Source of the DNA: Isoetes taiwanensis
Taxonomy: Eukaryota > Streptophyta > Lycopodiopsida > Isoetales > Isoetaceae
NCBI GenBank assembly: GCA_021234155.1
Contig: JAJEKV010000212.1
Span: 62,001-126,000 of the forward strand
Direction: 5' to 3'
DNA: 64,000 bases
A model generated the notes under the pieces. The model had not been told where the DNA came from. It did no database searches and saw only the letters and a program-made list of their open reading frames with translations. A program made the translations under genes and the position numbers. Below, in pieces: positions 32,542 through 44,324 of this stretch; the stretch's first letter is position 1; every line of letters begins with the position of its first letter.

Positions 32542-33209
32542 TCCTATATTATAAAACCGTGGCTTCTGTCCCTCCACCCCGATCAACGACCCACATTGCA
32601 CCATGTGGTATAGATCTTGACTGTTAAAATTGTCCAATCAATGAAAGGGTTTGTTTAGCGTAACATTTCATTCGACAGGTGGCATGCGAGGTGTCTATCA
32701 TAGTGCGAGGTGGCCAGATACAATGGCGCCCCATAATACCAGATCCCAAATACAAATTCAGGAGTTGAACCTGAATTACGCATTCGATCCAAAACAAAAA
32801 AAAATTGTCTTGCACTAATAAAACAATTTCTATGTTTAACCTGCTTGGAAGGAATCCCTTGCCATACATTGAGATTAAGCCATACTCTACAACCTTCTAT
32901 GCAAAATGGCTATCTTGCTTAAGACCAATCTGAAAACGATTTACAAAAGACATAAGAAAAAATTATGCTAGAATAAAAAAAAAAACACAAAGTGTCAAAG
33001 CAAAAACTTACCAAGGCGAGCTTTCGTAGTCATGCAGACCTCAAAGCGACCTGCTGTATGGAGAAAACATAGAGACCGAAGCAGAAAGAAGTGGATTTCA
33101 TGAGTTGCACCACTTGGTTTGGAGCAACTTTTTCACGCCATGTGGCACAATTGAAGTTGTCGATCGGGGCGGAGGGACAGATATCACAGCTTTATTATAT
33201 AGAAAGGAT
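32542..33209. mobile_element. Foldback segment bounded by Helitron-5'-like termini
   Basis: The plus strand from 32542 begins TCCTATATTATAAAACCGTG with CTGTCCCTCC shortly after. The minus strand from about 33207 begins TCCTTTCTATATAATAAAGC with CTGTCCCTCC in the same place. The arms match over about 70 nt, through CCCCGATC and the CACATGG region. Both look like the 5' end of plant Helitrons (TC start, ATAT-rich, then CTGTCCCTCC). The pair can also be read as a 668-bp inverted-repeat element. No clear target duplication was found. Confidence 0.5.
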
Positions 33210-33847
33210 TGTCTCTAGAGCTCAGTATTTCTTTTTTTATCCTTGCTTATTCAGTTTCATATATGGCCCCAATTCCTCCAACGATATTACCCTAAGTTTC
33301 TAGATCACATGTGAAAATGAGAAATGCCTATTAAAATTGGCAGTAAATCGGTTTCCTTCGATCTTCACCTTCTTACTCTACCCTAGACTAATATTTCTAT
33401 TAACATTATCCTATTGTTTAAATTTGGTTTTTCCGATTTGGGAGGAAAGTTTTTGGTTTCTTTTTAAAGGTGGATTTCCTAAGGTTTTAATAGTTTTGGC
33501 AGTCGATAAAAAAATCCGGCAATCCAAAAATCGAAAGAATTTTTTTGGGGTCTAATTTTCTTTCCAATGGAAAAAATGAGATACGTGCTGCTGTTGCCCG
33601 GATTAGGAAGTTTTTGTCTTGATCGGTGCATTTCTAATCTAATCTAATCCGGCATGAAATTGTATGCATCGTCTTTCTCCTTTGAGCACCCTTGCTATAG
33701 AGGATCATGTTCATGAATCGTGCGGATCGACTGCCATAGCCAAGCTTGCTATTTTTCAAGCTCAGTGACCAAAGCATGCACTATTTTTCAAGCTCGGTAA
33801 CCAAAGCATGTACAACTTTCGTCTAAGATGTACAACTTTCGTCTAAG
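33210..33847. other. Spacer before the chimeric gene fragment
   Basis: No gene is recognised. CTATTTTTCAAGCTC(A/G)GT with ACCAAAGCATG, and TGTACAACTTTCGTCTAAG, each occur twice in tandem between about 33749 and 33847. Confidence 0.45.
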
Positions 33848-34552
33848 AATGGCGGTGGCTATGGCGACAACGGCGGTGGCTATGGCAACGATCAGGGATG
33901 CTATGGTAAACCTGGTCATATGGCAAGAGATTGTTCTCAGTCTGGTCAGTCTGGTGGTCGAACTGGTTCCTCTGGTGTCTGCTATAACTGCTAGAAACCT
34001 GGCCATATTGCCTCTTTGTCTTGCCGATTTGTGCCTCTATCCATTAGTGGCACAAACTTTGCCGAAGTTGGGGATTTGTTGGAGGAAGCACGGAAAAAGA
34101 AGAGGTATGGGGGTAGAACCTTGATCTTGATAAAATATTTCTTTAGGTTGAGCAGAGAAGAGCAGCACATCCTTCTTCCTTATGCTGAATCAAGAGATGT
34201 TGTGCTCTGTGTTACTGAGGATAATCTTGCCACTGTAATGGTCCCGGAATTGTTAACATTCTTTACCATTTTTACCACAATCAAGCTTGAGCCATGCCAT
34301 CTGGAGAAGCTTATTGATATGGCCCTTGCAAAAATGGGAGAAGGGCGTCTTTCGCAGATTAAGATTAAGATTGAGAAGAAAGGGAGGGATTTTTTGGTGT
34401 CAGCATCAAATGGAAATGCCAAAATTGTGTTGAATGTGTTAGAAGTTGCGGCATCAGGAGCTATATACAAGCATGATATGCAGGCTTCTACTGGTAAAAG
34501 AAAACCTGGAAAGGGTCTTATGGATACTCTTAAGGGATATGGCCTCAGGTGA
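33848..34552 (+). pseudogene. Chimeric fragment: glycine-rich CCHC protein joined to WRNIP1/MgsA-type AAA+ ATPase
   Basis: One reading frame first encodes NGGGYGDNGGGYGN and then GKPGHMARDC, a zinc knuckle that has lost its first Cys pair spacing. CYNC follows, a TAG stop (33992-33994), and KPGHIA. The same frame continues as SGTNFAEVGDLLEEARKKKR, ILLPYAESRDVVLCVTEDN, LEPCHLEKLI and DFLVSASNGNAKIVLNVLEVAA. The second part follows the order of the WRNIP1/MgsA family. The Walker B acidic residues (FIDE in the family) read LIKY here and the ATTEN motif is altered, so ATPase function is not expected. The C-terminus after residue 145 matches nothing I know. It looks like fragments of two genes joined together. 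Confidence 0.6.
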
Positions 34553-37500
34553 TTATCAACGAAAACTTAAACCAGGTACGTTTTGGGTCATACTCAGCAA
34601 CAGGTATATCATAAATTTAGGAGAAGCCATAGTCGTTAGACTACTCTGCGTTTTTCTTTTTAATACGTACAACAATTTGGATATGGATATTTGCATGTCT
34701 GAGATGGATGCAGCTCATGTATGGTTACGAGAACCATCCTAAACTTTTAATATCAAGATAATCTGAGTTGGGGAAGGCCAATCTGTCATACGTCCAGCTC
34801 TAGCATACAATTTTGGCCCACAGCTTCAGAGCTACCTCTCCGGTAATTCATCTCAACTAATTTCATTTTTGCCTTCTTCGTCTTTGAATTGAGTGCATTC
34901 TTCTGTCATTTTTAAAACTTGCTACATGAATGGCCAGATCTGAGAAAGAATCGAAGGCATGCAAAGATCCATTGAAAGGGGCTGCTCCCATTTGTTTCCA
35001 TATTTTCTTTCATTCTGATTGAAATGGTCATCGCTTGGCATGCATGCCAGGATTGCTTAAGATCATAGACCTATGAGCATTCAGCATTCAGGTACCTCTG
35101 ATTGATTTCTATCAAACTTTATGATTGTTGTTTCTTAACCGCTCAACCACATATTTGGCTTCTTTAGGGAAAGATATCCAGCTAAGACATTTCGTACTAG
35201 CTTTGTTGGCTATGTAGCCATGTTGTATTCAATCTCTCGCAACACATTTTCATCCATGTTAGAGATTGAATCTATGTTGCCTTTCATTCACAACTAAAGG
35301 AGAATAGAATTCTCTGTACGCAGATGCACTGACAGGATGAGGAAGTCCCATATTTGTATAAACATATAACTTTGCAGTTACCCTTTTTGTGGCAAGTTTC
35401 TGTGCTTTTCAATGACAAGCTATATAGTGGAAATATCCTCCAAATTTATGCTCCTTTGATATACTACTTCTTTAGAATTTTTTATGAAAATATAGCATAG
35501 TCTTTGGAGTAGCAATTACTGTTAATGATGATTGCAGTAATAATGTTGTGCTAAATTTTGCAGGTGGATTTATTCTAAATTAACTTATCTTTTCTCAATT
35601 GCAGAAGATAATTGCTGAGGTAAATGGATAATTCTCTACCCATAAAACCACCGTTACCATTGCAAAACTCTAGGTTAACAAGCTACATTTCTGTGTTTCA
35701 GCATTGATATGACTATGTTTGTGGTTCTGGTCTGCCATGGCATGATTGCACTCTACGCTTACTTCGAAAGAATTTCTCATAGGGACAAGTCTGTGGTTCT
35801 TTATATTCACGGATGCTACATTTTTACTTGCAGGTGAGGCTGATTAAATTCAATTGTGAATAACATCTCTAAGTCTGTAAGAATCAAGATCAATTCATTT
35901 TGGCTCTGTTAGAGATTGATTTCATGCATGTGAGGACCCAATGAACTATGATTAGAAGCCTGGTGATAGCCAATTTCGAAGTAGGGTTGCTTATCTTCCA
36001 TCGTAATGCCTTTATAGGTCAGCAAATAGAGATCATGGAGCAAGTGATACAGATGGTGGCTGTGGAAAGGAAATAGACATGGCTGAGGCATCATTTTGCT
36101 ACGTTGCAGCCACCTCCCATGAAGTTCCTCTGGCATCGTTAGCTCCCTTTGGAGATGGTCTGAAGCTTCTATACGATTGTATGCTCTTCTATTAGTGCTG
36201 AGGAGAAATAACATGTGCATATTATTTGCTACGGCTTCAATCATTTTGGGGAATTCTCCCACTCTTTTGGTAAGCGCAACCATCTATGGTTCCAGCATTC
36301 TATAAATTGCTGCAAGATTATACTTGGTTAAGGGAGATCGACCTTATTTTTTTGAGTAGTTTTTTGTTTTCTAAGCAAACTTTGCAGGAAGACATAGCAT
36401 TGATGAAACAAATGATGGATACATGGCGTTTTGTAATTTCTTTGTCTTGAATGTTTCCAAGTTTACTTCGTTCTATACTGAATATTGAATGTAACATGCT
36501 CTCACATTCTTCTTTGAAGAACATAGCATGTGACGCAATATTTGATGCTTATCCAAGTATGATATTTTATTCTGCTTGGTTAATGGATGTGGCCTATAAC
36601 TCTGAAGCAAAATAATGACTATTACTTTGGCTATTCAAACAACATAGATTGTTGGATTCTAAACATTTCAAATGGTTAACAATTTGACAATTTGATGTGC
36701 ATCTCTAAGTTACTCGTAAGGTATTCATTGCTTATCTTTTGGATTTGTTTCTCTCCTTTTATTGCTTTTATCCTTGGATCCATCCCGTATTGTAGGTGGC
36801 AACATGGTAATAGGATTTTGGGGACAACAAATATGATTTGAGCATGTTATTGTGAATTTGGTGGGCATGTAGAAGTCTCTAATAGAAACAAAGAAATCGT
36901 GCATGCTTATGGTGAAGAAAGGAGATAAGACGCCATCAACCAATGTCATTATGTCACTTTTGTGCATCTGTTTATTATGTTGATCATTGCCAAGGATGAC
37001 GTTTAAATTTTTTGTTGATTATAGATAGTTGAGATTCTTGCAAGGCACGTACTCATACCCCTTGAAATTTCACCTAGCTATGCAAGTTTTGCTCTTAATC
37101 CAACAACAATTTCCATCATAGACATATAATATATAGTTCCACAAAAGATTATTGTGTAGTTTAAACATTAGAAAGAGCTTGAACAATGCAGGCTCTAATC
37201 TTACTATGTTGTTTAGATAAATTCATCTGGAAGAAATAAATAGACAGCAATAAAACTCAATTCTAACATCGCCACTCTTCCATTCATGCCAATCTCCTTT
37301 CAAATTTTGCAAATGGAGCACAGTGGTAAAATGATGTCTGCATTTGCCATACTCAATTTTTCCACAACCATCAGGTACATAATCAAAATAAAATCATAAG
37401 TAACCCTAGATGCACCTTCCTCCAAAGTAAATAGGGGCACACAACTTCAAGTATAATTGTTATTGATTTCACATTGCAAGGCAAATCTCTAGAGGTTGCT

Positions 37501-37726
37501 AAAGCCCGACATAGCCTCACCATAAAATCATTTCGATAAAACTATTATAAAAAACTAAAGACCACGTACTACAAAATATATGCAATCAAGCAATTTAATT
37601 CCTACAAAGTGGCTTTTTATATTTATCAATAAATCTGAAAGGGTTGCTCCATATTACCTTTTTCCCTCTAAGCCACACTGTTTATTCTATCCAACAATGA
37701 ATCAAGCATCTCTTCAAATTGTTACT
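34553..37726. other. Stretch without a supported gene inside the candidate Helitron
   Basis: A minus-strand frame at 35909-36283 (124 codons) is the longest and is not recognised. A phrase TTGCTAAAGCCCGACATAGCC near 37495 resembles a decayed version of the Helitron 3' hairpin at 37722-37746. No other feature is supported. Confidence 0.4.
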
Positions 37727-37757
37727 AAAGCCCGGCAACGCCGGGCACCATAACTAG

Positions 37758-40164
37758 TTACTAATAATTCCTTTCTTAATAGCCTCTTGATATGTTTTCG
37801 ATATGTTCATTCCTTTTTCGCATCTAAGCATTTGGTACGGTGGTAATACATTAGTTCTAAATAAATACTTCTCGAGTTCAAGGTCATTTAGAGTTGCATT
37901 AATTTAAGGTGGTGATGAGATTGTAGCATGACGTAAAAATTCGAATACATCTTATAAGCAAGATGGAAATACATTTTTGCATTGCTTTTCAATGAAATCG
38001 CTCTTTTAAGCAATATGACGGAAATACATCTTTGTATCTCCTTTCAATGAAATCACTGTACCATATCCCTCGTTATCTAGTGGACTGGATTTATTAGAAT
38101 CATCTCCCTAAGATATGAATCTCTTGTTGTTTCCTTCTTCTCTTTATCTTTTGATCTCCATGGATTCAATCTCTGGAATTTTATAGCTCATAAATAGGCA
38201 TGCAGAAGCACCTTACTCTTACACTCAGCCTAGCACTGAGATAGCAGTGGGTGTTATTTCCAACATCATTATTGTAAGGTTGACGAATCTTACCTACTGT
38301 CCCCTCGTTTGTCGCTAGTTTCTTCATGATATAACCAAGATTGTTTCTTATTTTGCCATTTCTTGATTGACCTTTACTAGTGTTGTAAACACACCTTGTG
38401 GCCATCATCCTGCGTCTAAATGCACCTGATCCAAATTTCAGTTTTTTGTTGGGTGAAAGTTCTTCTTCCGTGTCTTCTTCAAATTCTTTAATTCAGATTG
38501 GGGTACATGTTGCTCCTTGGAGCTTTTGGATCTTGTCCTGCAACAGCTTTATTTGCAATTTGGACTTGTCTATATCGCAATTCAAAGATTTTTTTTTCTG
38601 TTGAATGCATAATTCCTTTCCTTCATTACACTACAGAAATGAAACGACAGAAGAATGAGTTGATGGTTTACGTTATAACCCTCTTGTGATACTGAAAGCA
38701 GCTCCTCTCACGAAAAGGTATTTGACTCGGAATGCCTTCATCTTCTGTTAATCTCTCGCAAATAATAACCAAGGAGGTCAGAGTTACCATCACCACAAAA
38801 TTTGACTAAACTTGACACCTCCCAAAATTATAGTTTCTTGCCACTCAGCGGATCCAATGGATATAAATTGCCATCTTTGCCCAAATATCTATACTTTTTG
38901 GGTCCAAGAAGACACAATACACTGAGGTCTAAATTCTCAATTTTTAGACCCCTATTTTTTGCTTCCATACTCCTTGGATCACACGTCGCAAAAATGAGGT
39001 GGCAATTTGTATGCTCTAGCCAAATTCACTTCGTGTGAGCAGATGATCTGTACAAGTTTAAATCTTGAAATTTGCAGAATGACTATGGAAATCAAAAAGT
39101 GAAATCTTCCACGATCCTTAGACACTCAGCAAATTCAAATTGTAAAGGGCGGGAAGCTTTTATATATACTTAAGATACACCAACTTGAAATGAAAATGGC
39201 ACAAGATGAAAATGGGAAATAAAGCTTGAACTTTTACTGTTACGTGGGAAATGCTTGAATTTATATTCATAATATGGAAGAATGTTCAAAGCCTTGGCAC
39301 ACCTCTACTTCCGACAAAATTAGAGGGACATACCAAAGCAGTCATCACTAGCCGCTATGATTTAATGCCACAAGCTTTTTAAAGCTCTGCGTGGTTTTTT
39401 TGTTTTGTTTAAAAAACCGACCAAAAAAAAGAAAATACACATGGTGCCACTAATGCACAATTCCCCCAATTTGTTGGAATATTCCCTCTAAATCTGTAAT
39501 TCCCAGAGGTAGGTCCTGTATGACATGTGAGAGAAGCAACAAGAGCAAAAATATGACGTGGAATAGGTGCTAGGAGGCTGTTTTGAGATCCCAAATCGCC
39601 CTAATGCAAGCAAAAATTCAAAAGGCCCAACCGTATTATGCAAATGTTTTTCCTTCTAGAAATGTTGCATATTTCCTTTTCTGATAGTTATCTCTCTTAT
39701 TGATTTAGATCGTTGATGAATACGCATAAAAATAATACTGGAGTCAATGTAGCTGTACACTTATTTACTTGAAAAATGTAGTCTAAAATTGCAGTATAAC
39801 TCTTTCACATAAACTTCCGACTGTTTTGGGATTTGATTCATGTCCTTCCTTCTGGAAGGCAAAAGATCTAACCCGTCATGTAATACCATGGCAATCTTTA
39901 TGCGTAATGACAAAACATTTTCTGCTTAGCAACCATCAAAACCAAGCATAAGAGAATGCCAAAAGGACCATTGCAAGGCCTGATATCCAGATTAGTGTTG
40001 GATTTGTGTGCCGCAACAAGAATTTTGTAGATAGTATGGGCGCTTTTAGGAAATATCGGGCTGCGAAGGGGAATCCACAGCTTTTCTGAAATGCCCGATA
40101 AGAAAAATCCTGCAATTCAACATACACATGAGCACTAGGAAGACATGCTAATTCATTGAACCAT
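37758..40164. other. Stretch without a supported gene
   Basis: AT-rich with short frames only. No RNA gene or repeat family is recognised. Confidence 0.4.
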
Positions 40165-43100
40165 TTATTTTACCGAGGGTAGTTCCTTGAGCCCTTCAAA
40201 GTGTTCAACATGTGTCATCACATTCATTAATGCTAATGGCCAAACGAAAAGGGGAGCTTCTTTGTAAGCAGTAGAGACAATTTCGGTTGCAGTCCTGCTC
40301 CCTTCTTCTATTGCATCCAAAATTTTTGCTGCCCTCACTTCTCTGTGCCTGATATATGAATTAACGAGATTAATATTCTTCAAAATGATTAATCATAACT
40401 GCTAGTAAGTACCTTATGTATCCCTTCAGCATGTGTATTGGCCAGAAGTTAGGGTATCCATGCATGGGAACTATAACGCTAGGTGCGAGCTCAATCAGGT
40501 GTAAGCTTGTGGAAAGATAATCCTGTACACAGACGAAGAATTATACATGCTTTCAAGTGACAATGTTTCAGTGGTCAGTGGCATAGACGCACATGAAGAT
40601 TTCCGCCTGAATGAATATCCATTATAGAGCTTCCTTCTCTGCATAATAGTAGGCATTCTTTCAAGTTTTATACAACTGCAAATGCAACTCAATAGAACAA
40701 ACAGCTAGCGAAAGAAAGTCCTGAAAGAATTATGCACTGGTATTCCTCCTGTAGGCTATTCTATCCACTTGTAAATGCTGTTCTCTCAAACTCGAAAAGT
40801 GAAAGATCCATTTCACTATACTTCGTTGTGGAGCTTAGGATGCTAACCGAAACAGATTTACAACCTAATTACAGTCTTGATGATATGAAACCTACCCCAC
40901 ACAATGGTCCCCTACCACAGCTACCCTTGTTGGCCGATGGAAGAGAGCAAGGTGCCCATCAGTATGACCCTGTAACATGTGGCATGAGGATAATTAATAA
41001 AATTCTATATGAATGCAATTTTGTTGTAGCAGAAATTTATGATAATAGCCACATTTACAGAGAAGGGATCTAATCAAGTTATGTACTCACCGGCGCTGCT
41101 ATAACTTCAAGTTCTAGACCACGCACATTAATTACAGAGCCGCCAGCTACGGCGATACATTTTGCAATTCCAGTAACTGCAACAAGGTTTAAACATGTTT
41201 AATATGGCATCCACAAGAAAAACAATGAGTTACTTTCATGGCCCTAGAATTACGAACATTTTTTAATCCTTTTCAAGGTCAGAGCATGAGCCAGAACCAA
41301 TGCCTTGGGATTGTTTTTTATCACTGTAGGTATCCCTGCAATCAGTAGGCCATTGTTAGAATGTCCACATACATAAACAATTGCTTTAGAACGGGAGGGA
41401 TGTTATAATTAATTTTGATTATGTTTTACATAATGCTAAAAATTCTCTAAATGCCTTTCGCATATTATGAGGGCTATTCCTCAATAAGGTGTGAACAAAT
41501 AAAAAAGTAAAAGGCAAGTTACAGGCTGAATTACCATCAACATGATCCCTGTGATGGTGAGTCAGAAAGACTAACAGCCGATCTGGTAATGATGTTAGAA
41601 TGCTAACCATCTGCCCTGCACACATATATCATCATCAAAATAGAACCATATTACATAAAAGTAAGGAAACTGCAAATTAAAGCAAGCTTCATTAATCCAT
41701 CAATCTACTGCCTTTCAAGGTCAACTGAAGCTTTCCTCATACTTCATAAATTCTGTCCCCAGCATAATTCTCAAATCCAAATGTCTGAGCAAGTCATGCA
41801 ATTGGGAAATGAAAGCTTACTAAAAGTAAATTCCTTTCCCATAGAGACAATTGGCAGCAAGAGCCTAAATCCTCATGTACAAGTCTTGCATCCTAGGCTA
41901 GAAAACATGCACTTCTATAACATATCCCCTTCCTGCACTTTGATGATCTCTATGAATCTAGAACATAAGAGATGCCTTCCTTGCTTCTCTAACTCACACA
42001 CTTTTGCCTGCTACAAGGGTCGAAATCACTTTCACTAAAGGTCTATTCCTAAGGTAAGAAGTCAAGTTTAATGTTGCACTATTTAAAGATGAGAGCAAAA
42101 GAAAATGGCTGCGATCAGCATGCATGCACGTTTATGTGTTGCACGCCATAATTATAATGAAATCACACATGCCATGTCTTTAATCTGATTGTTCCAATAC
42201 TCTCCCTTGCGCAAAAGAGACAAGCAAGTCAGAACTTCGCTTAACTAACCACATCCTTCTCTCCCTCAAGTTGGAAAGAGATCATCTAACTACTCTTATG
42301 ACCATCATTGAATGTCAGGACTGCCAAAATATGTGACCATGTATTGGATGAAACCAGAACCAATTGTCTATCATATTCTTATCAACGTAAATTGTGTGTT
42401 TTCCTCCACCCCCATTGCTCTGTTTGAGGTTGACAAGGAGCGGACAATTTGATTTCAAAGTAATAGAGTCACTAGAACCATGCAATTGTCCAGTAAATAC
42501 AAAAATAAAGCATCTTCATCGCAGATGAAGTAATGGACTAAATAGTACCTTGTCTTGAGCTGCACGAGAATAGCAACCAGGGTCCATAATTAGAGCATCT
42601 CCACTGAGAATATTCTGAACTGCTTCTGGCCTATCTGACAATTCAATAGCCATAGGTGACCAAATAACAAGGTTCGTCTTCTGAAAAGGTGGGAGAGTCC
42701 GTGATTCAACTGGCACGAGCATCATTCCTGAGGGATGTTGCTGGAACAGGCACTCAAACTTTCGGTTATATTAGAAACTTTAGAGACACATCTCAGACCA
42801 AGAAAAGAACGTTTTTTGTTTCCTGAAGATGCCTACAATGACAGATAATTACAATACTGCATCTGTAAATGAGTAAGCATGTATATGGAATACTTGGATT
42901 TTCATAATAGCCACTTTCATTTTGGATTTTGTACTACTATGTAATGATTAATGGCATATTGAATTTTTCTAGCCACATTATATATTGCTACATTATCTTT
43001 GTTCATATCTTTATGAGCTAATTAAAAGTGTAGGATGCTAAAACCAATGATACTAACAGAAACGTGATGACATTCCAGGTCTGCATAGTTCCAAAACCTG

Positions 43101-44324
43101 CCCAAGCTCAGTAAAATCATTCAAGTTGTGTTGAAAGAATGCCATAGTAGCCAAGGGGCCAAGTCGAGCCTTGATAGTCCCCTTTGGATGTAGCAAACTT
43201 TCTGCCATTTCTTCTGTGAAACGTTGCATGTGTTCTGCATAACATGAATTAATACACGCTGCATAAAAACAAATACTATACATAGATTACCCAACCCACC
43301 TCCTCTACATACACCTCATATATTTTTTCTTCCCTTGCAGAGAAAATGCATATAACAAATCAGGAGCATGGATTTAGCAGACCAAATCCTAAGTTCTACA
43401 TTGTTAAAGAACATAATTATCTTTATGGGCAGACTCTCCTATATGTTTATTTCTAAAGAAATCATGCAAGCTTAGATATGGAGAGTGGATGCCTTGTGCA
43501 TCTGACATGCGTATACAAGTTTAGGCAAAATATACAGAAACATGAAGCTGAGTATCCATTGAATAAATAAAAAAGTGGTAAGATAAGAATTTAGTAGCTC
43601 TAAAATCATTAGGATCAGGCTCTTGAAGCTACAATCAATCCTGCTGTGCTTATAAGAGTGCATGGTCCTTGTGAAATTTTACATGAAAATTTCATTTCAT
43701 CCCACATGGCATGCAAGCAATTTTCTTGTAAAACAGCAAATCTATAAAGGTGAGTAGTGGTATGTATACTTAGACAGCGCATGGCATAGAAAAGAAGTTA
43801 ATCCAAACCTGGTAATAATCCATCAATAGCCGTTTTTACTTGGAAAGAGACAAAGATGGTCCGATAAGGACGTCCTGGCCCAAATTCAGGATCGTCTAAC
43901 ACCTTCCAAATATTGCAGAATTGAATTGAATGTTCTAGTGGAGATATCAATTTTTGCACCTGTTTAAAGGCCATAATAATATAGTTACAAGCAACAAGAA
44001 TAGCGTAAGTTACGGATTTACCTGTTGAATTATTTCCACCACATCCAAGCTGTTGCAGGCAGCCCGAGCAACAACAGCTTCCAATTCTTCTTGAAGGGTC
44101 TGAAGTGGTTCCACTTTCTGTTTGTTAAAGCTGGATCTAGCCTGCTGAAAGGGAAGGCAGGGCAGTTCCCATAGGTCTGAGTCCTCCACATTTGGAAAAG
44201 CAAAATATTCTGACAGTTTGGTGGACACAGGTGGAAAAGGTTGAGGTCGAGGGACTCGAGTGAGGACAATGTGGCCACTCTCCTTGATGAGTAAAGCAAC
44301 GCGCCATCTATGACTATCCGCCAT
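40165..44324 (-). CDS. Metallo-beta-lactamase-fold hydrolase, LACTB2-like, 11 exons
   Basis: Exons on the minus strand: 44324-44022, 43959-43809, 43234-43098, 42740-42549, 41610-41535, 41335-41258, 41176-41091, 40969-40896, 40638-40593, 40522-40413 and 40348-40165. All introns are GT-AG and all phases agree, giving 478 residues. An N-terminal NUDIX-like part precedes the MBL domain. Zinc-binding motifs are THHHRDHVDG in exon 5, GHTDGHLAL and VGDHCVGEGS in exons 8-9, and the later VPMHG. A C-terminal helical tail (HREVRAAKILDAIEEG) follows. This is the plant LACTB2-like group; human LACTB2 is a mitochondrial endoribonuclease, but the plant substrate is not established. Every ligand motif is present and there are no stops, so the gene looks functional. 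Exons 8 and 9 are only 74 and 46 nt and easily missed. Exon 5 uses the second of two nearby AG acceptors. Confidence 0.9.

Larger units (their letters stand above)
32542..37757 (+). mobile_element. Candidate Helitron carrying gene fragments
   Basis: The proposed 5' end is TC at 32542, preceded by A. The proposed 3' end is CTAG at 37754-37757, followed by T. Eight nucleotides upstream of the final CTAG is a hairpin GCCCGGC-AAC-GCCGGGC (37730-37746). A 3' hairpin closely followed by CTRR, insertion between A and T, and lack of target duplication are the Helitron signature. The chimeric gene fragment at 33848-34552 lies inside, as in gene-capturing Helitrons. Pairing of these two ends as one element is inference. 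Confidence 0.45.

Noticed and set aside
32143-32613. Overlapping long frames on both strands
   Set aside because: They are produced by the polypyrimidine tract, which lacks stops in several frames by composition.
40732-41073. 113-codon plus-strand ORF
   Set aside because: It is antisense to exon 8 and introns of the LACTB2-like gene, whose exon has correct splice sites and zinc-ligand motifs.
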